Assembly: GCA_002840975.1 (NCBI GenBank)
Contig: PHDN01000005.1
Span: 1 to 64,000, forward strand
Direction of reading: 5' to 3'
Origin: Bacteroidetes bacterium HGW-Bacteroidetes-16
GTDB taxonomy: Bacteria; Bacteroidota; Bacteroidia; Bacteroidales; F082
Length of the DNA stretch: 64,000 bases
Below the pieces are notes generated by a model. It was not told the DNA's origin. It saw only the letters and a program-made list of their open reading frames with translations, and searched no databases. Both the position numbers and the translations under genes were made by a program. Below, in pieces: positions 37,307 to 45,864 of the stretch (the stretch's first letter is position 1; each line of letters begins with the position of its first letter).

Positions 37307-37918
37307 ATGCATGTAGCTATCGCAGGAAATATAGGATCAGGGAAAACAACTCTTACCCGGTTGATGTCGAAACAGTTTGGTTGGAAACCCCATTACGAAG
37401 ATGTGGAAAACAACCCATACCTTCATAGTTTTTATGAAGATATGCAACGTTGGTCGTTTAACTTACAAGTCTATTTTCTCAATTCACGCTTTCGCCAGGT
37501 AGTCGAGATACGCAAGAGTGGCGACAACATTGTTCAAGACCGAACCATCTATGAAGATGCGCATATTTTCGCACCCAACCTGCATAGCATGAACCTGATG
37601 TCGACACGTGATTTTGAGAATTACATTTCGCTGTTCGATCTCATGAGTACTTTTATTCAACCACCTGACCTGTTGATTTATTTGAGGGCTTCAGTTTCAA
37701 CTTTGGTTGAACAAATCCAAAAACGTGGCCGCGATTATGAAGAATCCATTCGCCTCGACTACTTAAAACTCCTTAACGAGCGTTACGAAGCCTGGATTGA
37801 AACCTATAGTCATGGCAAATTACTCATTATCAATGTTGACGATATGGATTTTAACAAACCGGAAGATTTGAGCATCGTCATTGACAAAGTAAATGCCGAA
37901 ATCAATGGTTTATTTTAA
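37307..37918 (+). CDS. deoxynucleoside kinase (dNK/dGK-dCK family)
   Basis: 203 residues. The P-loop GNIGSGKTTLTRL is at 7-19; the family segments NPYLHSFYEDMQRWSFNLQVYFL (about 41-63), VQDRTIYEDAHIFA (about 79-92, with the ERS/DR-type catalytic motif) and the LID KRGRDYEESI (about 137-146) are all present. It phosphorylates deoxynucleosides in salvage; which ones cannot be decided here. It lies 23 bases before kdsB on the same strand and is probably co-transcribed, although the two pathways are unrelated. Confidence 0.92.
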   Translation: MHVAIAGNIGSGKTTLTRLMSKQFGWKPHYEDVENNPYLHSFYEDMQRWSFNLQVYFLNSRFRQVVEIRKSGDNIVQDRTIYEDAHIFAPNLHSMNLMSTRDFENYISLFDLMSTFIQPPDLLIYLRASVSTLVEQIQKRGRDYEESIRLDYLKLLNERYEAWIETYSHGKLLIINVDDMDFNKPEDLSIVIDKVNAEINGLF

Positions 37919-37941
37919 CCTGATCAACTGATTTTAAAACC

Positions 37942-38688
37942 ATGAACATTGTCGCCATCATCCCGGCCCGATTCCAATCGACCCGGTTTCCCGGCAAACC
38001 TCTTGCCCTGATACATGGAAAAAGCATGATCAACAGGGTGGTGGAGCAGGTGCATAAAGCCCATGGATTATCCAGGGTGGTAGTTGCAACTGATGACCAG
38101 CGAATTGTTAAACATGTTCAGGATTTCGGAGGAGAAGTTATCCTGACAGGCATTCATCACCTCAACGGGACATCCCGTTGTCTGGAAACACTAAAAATCC
38201 TTCAGGATGAATCACTTAAAATTGATGCCGTAATCAATGTACAAGGCGATGAACCCGGCATCCATCCAGAACAAATTGAACAACTTATTCATCTCATGCA
38301 TCATCCCGAAGTTGAAATTGGCACACTCATCAAAAAGATTGACTCTGAGGAAACGCTTTTTAATCCCAATGTAGTGAAAGTGGTGATTGGTGATGATAAC
38401 CATGCACTTTACTTCAGCAGGCAGGCCATCCCGTTTTTACGGGGAATCGACAAACACCAATGGCTAACCAGGCACACCTATTATAAGCATATCGGGATGT
38501 ATGGTTACAGGAGCGAAATATTGAAAAAAATAATGGACCTTCCCCCTGGAAAACTCGAGCAGGCAGAAAACCTGGAGCAACTGCGCTGGCTCGAAAATCG
38601 AATTTCAATCAGTACACAGATAACTGATTATGAAAGCATTGGCATCGACACCCCCGATGACCTGCAAAAACTTACTAACATTTTTTGA
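37942..38688 (+). CDS. kdsB: 3-deoxy-manno-octulosonate cytidylyltransferase
   Basis: 248 residues, normal for KdsB, which activates Kdo as CMP-Kdo for addition to lipid A. The nucleotide-binding start IIPARFQSTRFPGKPL is at 6-21 and NVQGDEPGIHPEQIE near 98-112 contains the magnesium-binding Asp. LPPGKLEQAENLEQLRWLENR near 198-218 is a family hallmark. With lpxH and lpxK elsewhere in the window it shows that the organism makes lipid A-Kdo lipopolysaccharide. Confidence 0.97.
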   Translation: MNIVAIIPARFQSTRFPGKPLALIHGKSMINRVVEQVHKAHGLSRVVVATDDQRIVKHVQDFGGEVILTGIHHLNGTSRCLETLKILQDESLKIDAVINVQGDEPGIHPEQIEQLIHLMHHPEVEIGTLIKKIDSEETLFNPNVVKVVIGDDNHALYFSRQAIPFLRGIDKHQWLTRHTYYKHIGMYGYRSEILKKIMDLPPGKLEQAENLEQLRWLENRISISTQITDYESIGIDTPDDLQKLTNIF

Positions 38689-38742
38689 ATAAACTAATAT
38701 TGTTTAGTACTTTAGCGGGTTCTGAACAACAATGGATTTGAC

Positions 38743-39996
38743 ATGAAGATTGCAGGATACGTTGGTGATTTATTGTATGATTATGAGTGTGTTGTCATCC
38801 CCGGTTTAGGTGGCTTCATTACCAAAGATAAGCCTGCTCAAGTGGTAGCGGTTACGCATCATTTTAAACCTCCATTTCGCGAAGTTCTATTTAACATTCA
38901 CCTGAAGACCAACGATGGCCTGCTTGTCAACTATGTGGCACGGCAAGAAGAGTTGAGTTACAACGAAGCCAAATCGAAGGTAGATGTGTTTGCTTTTGAG
39001 TGCCGAAAAGCATTGGATGCAGGAAAACGCATCCGGTTTTATGGTATTGGATCTTTATCACGTGATGAAAACCAGAACATCGTGTTTTCACAGGACAAAA
39101 GCATTAATTACAACCCACAGGCATTTGGGCTTGGAAGTTTTGTATCTCCCGCCATTGCACGTACTTCTGACGAAGAAAAGGTGATGGGAGCCATCAAGAA
39201 GGTTGTTCCTGAAAAAAAACCGGTTCAGGAAGAAAAACCAGTTCCCGTAAAACCAAAAAGAATCCTGATTGCCACCAGGAAAAAGTCAACATTCGTGAGT
39301 CAGTTGATTTTTCTGATAGCTGTATTTTTTATGATGGGAGCAGGCTATATTTATATGCACCGCCATGCCATGAATTACTATTGGGAAAATCACGCGCATC
39401 AAATTCCACTTTTCTACACCAGCCCACAAGCCTATTATTCAAATAATATCGATATGATCCCCATCGGAAAGTTGTCCTATTATTCAGCTCTGTGGCTTCC
39501 GGGTTTGTTTGAAAGCAAAGTCCAGCAGCAAACTGCCACTAAACAGCCGATCGATATAAGCCAGGCCACCTTCCTCCCCATTCAAAGCGCCAACACGGTG
39601 CAAGTGGATCAGGAACTAATAGAAGAACCCGAAACGTCAGAAATTACACCTACAAACTTATCCGGGGAACCGATAACGGAGGAAATTAAAAATCCACCTG
39701 AAACTGTTGAACATGAAGCGCTAAACACATCAGTGATAACACCGGCCGTTGTACCTTCCATCTCAACATCTTACAGTTATTATATCATTGCAGGATCATT
39801 TAACAACGAAACAAACGCTCTAAATCTGGTAGCCCGGTTAAAAGCGAACGGCTTCGACGCCATGATAGCTGACACCAATAAATATGGTATGTTCCGTGTA
39901 GCCTATAAAGGATTCAAAAATGAGGAAGAAGCCTCACAAGAATTGGTTACCATTAAAAACAAGCATAATCAGGAAGCCTGGTTATTGAAAAAATAA
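38743..39996 (+). CDS. HU-CCDC81 and SPOR domain-containing membrane protein
   Basis: 417 residues. The N-terminal about 130 residues match the paired bacterial HU-CCDC81 domains (YVGDLLYDYECVVIPGLGGFITKDKPAQV at the start, then RIRFYGIGSLSRDENQNIVF). A basic proline/lysine linker leads to one transmembrane helix at about 190-208 (LIFLIAVFFMMGAGYIYM), then a low-complexity periplasmic stretch and a C-terminal SPOR domain (about 345-417; YYIIAGSFNNETNALNL) that binds denuded peptidoglycan. It is probably a cell-division-site protein with a cytoplasmic HU-like head. The trmB gene follows after 18 bases. Confidence 0.88.
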   Translation: MKIAGYVGDLLYDYECVVIPGLGGFITKDKPAQVVAVTHHFKPPFREVLFNIHLKTNDGLLVNYVARQEELSYNEAKSKVDVFAFECRKALDAGKRIRFYGIGSLSRDENQNIVFSQDKSINYNPQAFGLGSFVSPAIARTSDEEKVMGAIKKVVPEKKPVQEEKPVPVKPKRILIATRKKSTFVSQLIFLIAVFFMMGAGYIYMHRHAMNYYWENHAHQIPLFYTSPQAYYSNNIDMIPIGKLSYYSALWLPGLFESKVQQQTATKQPIDISQATFLPIQSANTVQVDQELIEEPETSEITPTNLSGEPITEEIKNPPETVEHEALNTSVITPAVVPSISTSYSYYIIAGSFNNETNALNLVARLKANGFDAMIADTNKYGMFRVAYKGFKNEEEASQELVTIKNKHNQEAWLLKK

Positions 39997-40014
39997 TGAG
40001 GAAATCACAGAACC

Positions 40015-40698
40015 TTGAGCACTAAAAACAAACTTCACCATTTTGCCGAAAACCTCACCTTCGACAACCTATTTCAATTGCGTTACGAAGAAGTAATACC
40101 TGGCTTTCCCTATTCAGGAAAATGGGCCACCGGTTTTTTTAAAAACAACCACGATATTATTTTGGAGCTTGGTTGTGGCAAAGGAGAATACACAGTCGGA
40201 CTGGCTAAAATGCATCCTGATAAAAATTTTATCGGTGCCGACATCAAAGGAGCCAGGCTCTGGCGCGGGCTTAAAACCACCAGGGAAGAAAATATTAAAA
40301 ATGCCGCATTTATCCGTACCAGGATTAACCTGATCCAATACTATTTTAGCCCGGAAGAAATAAGCGAAATCTGGATTACCTTTCCCGATCCACACGCCCG
40401 TGAGGTGGACGAGCGAAAACGGCTTACCTCTCCGCAGTTTATCAACTACTATCGCCAAATACTTAAACCTGGCGGGCTTATCCACCTGAAGACCGATAAT
40501 ATCATCTTGTTGGAATACACACTTGATGTGATCAGGGATCATGGCCACGAACTTATCGAATTAAATTACGATGTTTATGCTGGTGGTCTTGATAATGAAA
40601 TTACTCAAATTCAGACCTATTACGAGAACATGTGGCTGAAGCATGGCACTAAAATTAAGTATTTAAAATTCCGGTTAAATCCAAATCCCCTGCCATGA
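40015..40698 (+). CDS. trmB: tRNA (guanine-N7-)-methyltransferase
   Basis: 227 residues. TrmB methylates G46 in the variable loop of tRNAs using S-adenosylmethionine. The SAM motif ILELGCGKGEYTVGLA is near 44-59, GADIKGARLWRG near 75-86, and the catalytic/substrate segment ITFPDPHAREVDERKRLTSP near 122-141. There is no ATG in the first stretch; a TTG at 40015 gives the family N-terminus and is the probable start. Its TGA overlaps the ATG of the next gene (ATGA), implying translational coupling. Confidence 0.94.
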   Translation: MSTKNKLHHFAENLTFDNLFQLRYEEVIPGFPYSGKWATGFFKNNHDIILELGCGKGEYTVGLAKMHPDKNFIGADIKGARLWRGLKTTREENIKNAAFIRTRINLIQYYFSPEEISEIWITFPDPHAREVDERKRLTSPQFINYYRQILKPGGLIHLKTDNIILLEYTLDVIRDHGHELIELNYDVYAGGLDNEITQIQTYYENMWLKHGTKIKYLKFRLNPNPLP

Positions 40699-41021
40699 AA
40701 GATTCATTTTTCGAAAAAGTCTATCAGGTTGTGGCAGAAATACCTTTTGGCCGGATTACGACCTATGGTGCGATTGCCGAATACCTGGGTAGCAAAGGTG
40801 CCAGCAGGATGGTGGGATGGGCACTCAATAGCACGAATAAATTTCCTGGTACACTCCCTGCACACAGGGTGGTAAACCGCAAAGGATTGCTCACAGGTAA
40901 ACGACATTTCGGGGGAACCCGTGTCATGGCCGATTTACTACAAAGTGAAGGCATCGAAATAAAGGGCGATCAAATCCTTAATTTTAAGGAAAAACTTTGG
41001 CTCCCTGAAGACATACAATAA
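40695..41021 (+). CDS. alkyltransferase-like protein (ATL) lacking the active-site cysteine
   Basis: 108 residues covering only the C-terminal DNA-binding domain of the O6-alkylguanine alkyltransferase family. FGRITTYGAIAEYLG near 17-31 and the helix-turn-helix SRMVGWALN near 38-46 (arginine finger) are present. The acceptor motif, PCHRV in true alkyltransferases, reads PAHRV near 56-60, so the cysteine is replaced by alanine. It therefore cannot repair by alkyl transfer. ATL proteins bind alkylated DNA and hand it to nucleotide excision repair. It overlaps trmB by four bases. Confidence 0.88.
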   Translation: MKDSFFEKVYQVVAEIPFGRITTYGAIAEYLGSKGASRMVGWALNSTNKFPGTLPAHRVVNRKGLLTGKRHFGGTRVMADLLQSEGIEIKGDQILNFKEKLWLPEDIQ

Positions 41022-41064
41022 AAGCATAAGATAAAGCAGTCGATGGCTTGAGTCCTTACATCCA

Positions 41065-41256
41065 TGAGTCGGGTCTAAAAAGGTGAATCATGGATATAAT
41101 TGAAAATCAGTTTTCACCTCTCCCGATATTGACATCGGGACTAAAGGGATAACTGATTTTCAGCTACTTCCCCTATAGGGGATTCCTGCCTACCGGTAGG
41201 CAGGGAGGGGTAAAAGTGGCTGAAATCTTTCTATTGCCTTTTTAGACCCGACTCAT
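41065..41256. mobile_element. MITE-like palindromic element with 20-bp terminal inverted repeats
   Basis: A 192-base non-coding element filling most of the 367-base gap between the ATL gene and mrp. The ends (41065-41084 and 41237-41256) are perfect 20-bp inverted repeats starting ATGAGTCGGG. Inside are four more inverted repeats: a 12-bp pair (41101-41112 with 41151-41162), a 7-bp pair (41121-41127 with 41134-41140), a 12-base perfect palindrome (41170-41181) and a 20-base perfect palindrome (41185-41204). Each end is flanked by CC, which could be a two-base target duplication. There is no ORF; it could be mobilised only in trans. Confidence 0.65.
41185..41204. repeat. 20-base perfect palindrome inside the MITE-like element
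   Basis: A fully self-complementary 20-mer beginning CCTGCCTACC. It is preceded four bases upstream by another perfect palindrome, CCCCTATAGGGG at 41170-41181. Palindromes of the CCTGCCTACC type recur in many Bacteroidota intergenic regions, from memory and not checked. Confidence 0.8.
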
Positions 41257-41334
41257 CCAGCATTTTTCAAATTTTTAACACTGCCTAAATTGGGGAATGC
41301 GCCAAAGAAACTGTTCCCGCTTTTAATTAATAAT

Positions 41335-41342
41335 TACTTTTG
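41335..41342 (+). promoter_or_regulatory. -7 promoter element for mrp-nifU
   Basis: TACTTTTG matches TANNTTTG, 46 bases before the ATG at 41389 and downstream of the MITE-like element. Confidence 0.5.
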
Positions 41343-41388
41343 TAGCGTCACAATATTTAATTATTATTAAATCTAAATAAGAATAGTA

Positions 41389-42435
41389 ATGGCTATCACA
41401 AAAGAACAGGTGATCAATGCATTGAAACAGGTAATATTCTTTGCAAAGCAAAACAACATCGTTGACCTGAACATGGTTGATGACCTGGTCGTAAATGAAA
41501 ACGAAATCAGCCTGACCGTCATCTTCCCAAAGTTGGCTGATCATTCGGTCAACATTGTTTCAAATTCAATAGAAAAAACCTTAAAAGGTGAGTTTGGCGA
41601 GCAGATGGCCATAAAAGTGACCCCCGTTGCTGAAAAAGACCGGGAAATGGGCCCGTTATCGGGAGTTAAGAATATCATTGCAGTGATAGCCGGAAAGGGT
41701 GGCGTCGGAAAATCGACCATTGCGGCCAACCTGGCAGTGGCCCTGGCCAAAGCCGGAAATACAGTTGGTATTCTTGATGCTGACATCATGGGGCCTTCGG
41801 TACCCATCTTATTTGGTGTTGAAGGAGAACAACCCGGCATTATTGAGCGTCAGGGTAAATCTTACATGGTGCCCCTTGAAAAATATGGTGTCCGTATCCT
41901 GTCGCTTGGTTTTTTTGTTAAACCCGATCAGGCACTTATGTGGAGAGGCGCGATGATTAATAAAGCCTTTAACCAGTTGATGACAGATGCGGAATGGGGC
42001 AACCTTGATTTTCTGGTTATCGATATGCCACCGGGAACCGGCGACATTCAACTAACACTCGGACAATCGTATAAGGTGAGGGGAACTGTCCTGGTGACAA
42101 CTCCCCAGCGCGTTGCAACCGCCGATGTAAGAAGGGCTGCTTTGATGTGCCGTCAGGATAAACTGACTATTCCACTTTTAGGAATTGTGGAAAACATGGC
42201 CTATTTCATTCCACCGGATGCCCCTGAAAAAAAATATTACATTTTTGGGAAAGGCCAGACCGAACTCCTCGCTGCCGAATTAAAAATTCCGGTACTGGGC
42301 AGTATTCCAATGGTTGGGGCCATCGCCGAATCAGGGGATTCGGGCAATCCGATTGCCCTCGACGACAACTCCCCCGTTGCCAGGACATTTGCTCAATTGG
42401 TGATCAATTTGCAAACTGAACTGAAAAATTGTTAA
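41389..42435 (+). CDS. mrp: Mrp/NBP35-type iron-sulfur carrier ATPase
   Basis: 348 residues. An N-terminal MIP18/DUF59 domain (about 1-85) is followed by a P-loop ATPase with the deviant Walker A GKGGVGKST near 102-110, DADIMGPSVP near 128-137, and DMPPGTGDIQLTLGQ near 207-221. Family members carry and transfer Fe-S clusters to apoproteins. The CxxC pair that many Mrp proteins have after MAxF is replaced here by IPPDAPEKKYY, a form I recall from other Bacteroidota. The NifU-domain gene follows after 25 bases, which fits an Fe-S cluster assembly role. Confidence 0.93.
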   Translation: MAITKEQVINALKQVIFFAKQNNIVDLNMVDDLVVNENEISLTVIFPKLADHSVNIVSNSIEKTLKGEFGEQMAIKVTPVAEKDREMGPLSGVKNIIAVIAGKGGVGKSTIAANLAVALAKAGNTVGILDADIMGPSVPILFGVEGEQPGIIERQGKSYMVPLEKYGVRILSLGFFVKPDQALMWRGAMINKAFNQLMTDAEWGNLDFLVIDMPPGTGDIQLTLGQSYKVRGTVLVTTPQRVATADVRRAALMCRQDKLTIPLLGIVENMAYFIPPDAPEKKYYIFGKGQTELLAAELKIPVLGSIPMVGAIAESGDSGNPIALDDNSPVARTFAQLVINLQTELKNC

Positions 42436-42460
42436 CATCATCATTAAAACCAATCATATC

Positions 42461-42715
42461 ATGGCATTGAATAAAGAAGAAATGAACCAGAAAGTACTAA
42501 ATGTGCTGGATCAGGTAAGGCCCTATCTGCAGGCTGACGGCGGAGATATTAAATTTGTTGAGCTCACCGATGATTTTGTTGTCAATGTGGAACTTACCGG
42601 AGCCTGCGGAACCTGCGCTTTTAGCACAATGACATTAAAAAATGGGGTAGAAGCTACTCTGAAAAGAGTAATCCCTGAGATTAAAGAAGTAGTGGCTGTT
42701 AATTTAGTCATCTAA
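42461..42715 (+). CDS. NifU C-terminal domain Fe-S scaffold protein
   Basis: 84 residues, a stand-alone NifU/Nfu domain. The cluster-binding CxxC is in ELTGACGTCAFSTMTLKNGVE (cysteines near 51 and 54), preceded by the hallmark VRPYLQADGGDIKFVE (about 18-33). Such proteins bind a 4Fe-4S cluster between two subunits and pass it to target enzymes. Directly downstream of mrp, very likely on the same transcript. Confidence 0.95.
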   Translation: MALNKEEMNQKVLNVLDQVRPYLQADGGDIKFVELTDDFVVNVELTGACGTCAFSTMTLKNGVEATLKRVIPEIKEVVAVNLVI

Positions 42716-42757
42716 TCATAAAAAAATAACTTCCTGAAATGTCCTTTGATGGCCGGG

Positions 42758-44395
42758 TTAAGAAAGATAACGGGCCACGATGGGCATTCGCCTCCCCATG
42801 CCAAACGCTTTACCTGTCACCCTGAGTATGGGCGGGGTTTGATAGCGCTTGTATTCATTCGTGTTCACCAGTTTTAGAATCCGGCTCACCAGTTCCTGGT
42901 TAAATCCCATATCCACTATTTGTTTCGGCCCCATCCGCTCTTCAATGTATTGATATAGAATTTCATCCAAAACATCATATTCAGGTAAAGAATCTGAATC
43001 TTTTTGATCGTGACGCAATTCGGCCGACGGAGGCTTTGAGATGATGTTTGCAGGGATGATCTCCTTATTTCGGTTAATGTAACGGGCCAGTTGAAATACC
43101 TTTGTTTTATACACATCACCAATCACCGACAATCCACCATTCATATCCCCGTATAAGGTTCCATAGCCTACCGCTGCTTCGCTTTTATTGCTGGTATTCA
43201 ACAGGATATAGCCGAACTTATTCGACAAAGCCATCAGAATCACTCCCCGGACACGGGCCTGAAGATTTTCTTCTGTAACATCGGAAGGTAAATTCTTAAA
43301 AAAAGGAGCCAGTGTTTCTTCCATCGCGTTAAAACCATTCTCGATAGGTATTGTATCATAAGGCATGCCCAAATTAATTGTCAGTTTTTTGGCGTCAGCT
43401 ACTGAATGGCCGGTTGAATATCTGGAAGGTAACAATACGTTGTATACATTCTCGGCCCCCAGCGCCTCGGCAGCCAATACGGACGTTACCGCCGAATCAA
43501 TTCCACCTGACAGCCCGATAATGGCTTGCCTGAAACCCAGCTTTCCAAAATAATTCCGGATTCCCATCACCAAGGCATCATGAATGAGTGCTATTTCGTT
43601 GACCTGAACTGGTTGCAGCAAAGGTGAGTTGGCATCCAGGTGATCCATATCAACCAATCTGAAATCCTCTTCAAAATACCGGAGCTCATGAACCGTGCTC
43701 CCTTTGCCATCCAGCACCAGCGACCCACCATCGAACAGCAACTCTGTCTGCGCTCCTACATGATTTACATACACCAACGGGATTTGATATTTGATTGCAT
43801 TTTTCTGAAGTACTGCCTTTCGCTCACTGGCTTGCGCATAATTAAACGGGGAGGCCGCAATGTTGATGATCATATCCGGGCGCAGGCTTTTGAGCTCCTC
43901 CATTGGATTAGCAATGTACAATGGATTGTCGTGCACATTCCATAAATCCTCGCAGATGGTCAGAGCGATGCGTTTTCCCTGATAGTTCAGTATCTCAAAA
44001 TTCCGGTTCGGCTCAAAATATCTGTATTCATCAAAAATATCGTAGTTGGGTAACAATGTTTTATGAACCATCTGTTGAAGCCTGCCCTCAGCCAAAAATG
44101 CTGCCGAGTTGAATAATGGTTTCCCTTTAGGTGCATGATTGTAAGTTGGTAATCCGACAATAACCCCTATTCCGCTACAAACGGGAGCAATTTTTTCGAG
44201 GGCCACCTGACATTGGTCGACAAAATCGGTAAACTCGAGAAAGTCGCGGGGAGGATATCCCGAGATGGCCAATTCAGCAAATACAACCAAGTCGGCCTCC
44301 TGGTCCTTTGCCTGACGGATTGAATGTAAAATCTTGTTTACATTGCTATCGAAGTTTCCGATGTGGTAATTTAGCTGTGCAAGGGCAATTTTCAA
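42758..44395 (-). CDS. nadE: glutamine-dependent NAD+ synthetase
   Basis: 545 residues. The N-terminal nitrilase-type glutaminase (about 1-250) has Glu in FAELAISGYPPRDF near 40, Lys in HKTLLPNYDIFDEYRYF near 115, and the nucleophile Cys in ALTICEDLWN near 151. The C-terminal synthetase has the PP-loop GLSGGIDSAVTSVLAAE near 294-310. The two halves make ammonia and use it with ATP to turn deamido-NAD into NAD. All residues are present. It follows an outer-membrane barrel gene on the same strand after 28 bases. Confidence 0.97.
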   Translation of the reverse strand: MKIALAQLNYHIGNFDSNVNKILHSIRQAKDQEADLVVFAELAISGYPPRDFLEFTDFVDQCQVALEKIAPVCSGIGVIVGLPTYNHAPKGKPLFNSAAFLAEGRLQQMVHKTLLPNYDIFDEYRYFEPNRNFEILNYQGKRIALTICEDLWNVHDNPLYIANPMEELKSLRPDMIINIAASPFNYAQASERKAVLQKNAIKYQIPLVYVNHVGAQTELLFDGGSLVLDGKGSTVHELRYFEEDFRLVDMDHLDANSPLLQPVQVNEIALIHDALVMGIRNYFGKLGFRQAIIGLSGGIDSAVTSVLAAEALGAENVYNVLLPSRYSTGHSVADAKKLTINLGMPYDTIPIENGFNAMEETLAPFFKNLPSDVTEENLQARVRGVILMALSNKFGYILLNTSNKSEAAVGYGTLYGDMNGGLSVIGDVYKTKVFQLARYINRNKEIIPANIISKPPSAELRHDQKDSDSLPEYDVLDEILYQYIEERMGPKQIVDMGFNQELVSRILKLVNTNEYKRYQTPPILRVTGKAFGMGRRMPIVARYLS

Positions 44396-44423
44396 TTGTT
44401 AACTATTTAATGACTTACTCCTG

Positions 44424-45101
44424 TTAAAATATAATGGCCACATTCAATTCAATATAATTGTTTCGCGCCGAGTTTTTCACTTCCGGGTTCTGGCCATTAT
44501 CACCTTTAAGCACATTGCTGAAGGCATTGTCGAACTTCAACCCGGTGCGCAAATAGGTATCGCCATGAAGCGGAATCTCAACTCCGGCTCCTAAATTCAA
44601 AGAAGCACGCAGGAACCGCATATCCCCGGTGATGTTTTGATCGGTCGTCTCCGGTTCATAACTGTCGGTGGCTAAGAACGAATCATTTCCCTTGGCCGAG
44701 AGCAGGAAACCCAACCCAAAACCAATCTGGCCATAATACCGAAGTCCTTTTATTTCGTTTGTTTTCATGGTGAATGACAAAGGCAATCCGATATATTTTG
44801 CATGATATTTACGGGTCAATACACCGTCCATTTGTTCAGCCGACCTATATGGATATTTAAGTGTGCCATTGAGAGAAACTACATCGAAGCCGGTGGTAAA
44901 CGCGTAATTTTCCATGAGATACACATCAGCCACAAAGCCCCACGCTGTTCCGGCAGAAACGCCCTGATTTACATAATCATCCTCGGTGCTATGGAACCAA
45001 CCCAGGTTTGCCGCGGCTTTAAACCCAAATTGAAAGGGCTTATGCTGGGCATGAACCACACCTACGGACAACATCATGCATACTAAAATGGCTTTTTTCA
45101 T
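44424..45101 (-). CDS. outer-membrane beta-barrel (porin-family-like) protein
   Basis: 225 residues with a signal peptide (cleavage after VHAQ, about 19) and then alternating amphipathic strands with the FGFKAAANLGWF opening, IGLPLSFTMKT mid-section and YIELNVAIIF final strand typical of the PorT/OMP_b-brl_2 families of Bacteroidota. Probably an eight- to ten-stranded barrel in the outer membrane; the role is unknown. A similar, smaller barrel is encoded divergently 99 bases away. It precedes nadE on the same strand. Confidence 0.82.
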   Translation of the reverse strand: MKKAILVCMMLSVGVVHAQHKPFQFGFKAAANLGWFHSTEDDYVNQGVSAGTAWGFVADVYLMENYAFTTGFDVVSLNGTLKYPYRSAEQMDGVLTRKYHAKYIGLPLSFTMKTNEIKGLRYYGQIGFGLGFLLSAKGNDSFLATDSYEPETTDQNITGDMRFLRASLNLGAGVEIPLHGDTYLRTGLKFDNAFSNVLKGDNGQNPEVKNSARNNYIELNVAIIF

Positions 45102-45118
45102 GTTTATGTAACTTTAGA

Positions 45119-45126
45119 CAAAGATA
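45119..45126 (-). promoter_or_regulatory. -7 promoter element for the minus-strand barrel/nadE unit
   Basis: TATCTTTG on the minus strand, 17 bases before the ATG at 45101. Confidence 0.5.
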
Positions 45127-45167
45127 GGATTTCAAATAAAATCTGACTTAATTAAAGAATATTTAAT

Positions 45168-45175
45168 TACTTTTG
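45168..45175 (+). promoter_or_regulatory. -7 promoter element for the plus-strand barrel gene
   Basis: TACTTTTG matches TANNTTTG, 25 bases before the ATG at 45201. Confidence 0.5.
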
Positions 45176-45200
45176 ATAAATCAACTTAAAAAAAGAAACC

Positions 45201-45800
45201 ATGAAAAAACTGATTATTTTAACCGTGGCCTTGTTCGCATCGGGAGTGATGTTCGGCCAGTTTCATATTGGACCTCAAATTGGATTTACCTCCTCAAAAC
45301 TCACCACCAACCAGAATGACATTAAAACCTCTTTTAAAAGCAATTTTGTTTTTGGTGCTTTCGCCCGGATTGGTGAAAAACTTTATGTTCAACCCGAAAT
45401 CAATTGGCTTACCCAGGGTGGCATCTGGAAAGACAAAGTGACCAATGAGGAAGTCGAGATGACCTATAAAACCATTCAAATACCGGTGAGTGTAGGATAT
45501 AAACTCATCGACATGAAAGTAGTAAATGTCAGGGTATTTGGTGGTGTAGCTGCCAATATTGCTACCGACAAAAAGATGAAAATAAACGACATCACCCAGC
45601 CATTAAAAGACGCTGACTGGAGTAACATGGTATGGCAGTATCAGGTGGGTGCCGGTGTGGATGTGCTGATGTTTGCTCTGGACGTCAAATATATGGGCGG
45701 ATTAAACAACCTCTATAAAGGTGACGTTCAGTATGATGGCAAAACCCTCTCAACCAAATCGAACCTGTTTATGGTTACCCTTGGCTGGAAGATTTTCTAA
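45201..45800 (+). CDS. outer-membrane beta-barrel protein
   Basis: 199 residues: a signal peptide ending near VMFGQ (about 20), then barrel-type strands (FHIGPQIGFTSSKLTTNQ, KLYVQPEINWLTQGG, IQIPVSVGYKLI, NLFMVTLGWKIF at the C-terminus). It fits the PF13568-like small barrels that are abundant in Bacteroidota. It ends before a strong terminator and is divergent from the related 225-residue barrel. No ligand or partner can be inferred. Confidence 0.82.
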   Translation: MKKLIILTVALFASGVMFGQFHIGPQIGFTSSKLTTNQNDIKTSFKSNFVFGAFARIGEKLYVQPEINWLTQGGIWKDKVTNEEVEMTYKTIQIPVSVGYKLIDMKVVNVRVFGGVAANIATDKKMKINDITQPLKDADWSNMVWQYQVGAGVDVLMFALDVKYMGGLNNLYKGDVQYDGKTLSTKSNLFMVTLGWKIF

Positions 45801-45826
45801 TCAGGAATGCCCTGTTTTGTAAAAGG

Positions 45827-45860
45827 AAATGTCAGTACTTTTGTGCTGACATTTTTTTTT
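45827..45860 (+). terminator. rho-independent terminator after the plus-strand barrel gene
   Basis: A 12-bp stem (45827-45838 with 45843-45854, one G-U pair), a TTTT loop and a T run to 45860. It lies directly against the gldB start, so gldB needs its own promoter or read-through. Confidence 0.85.
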
Positions 45861-45864
45861 GACC

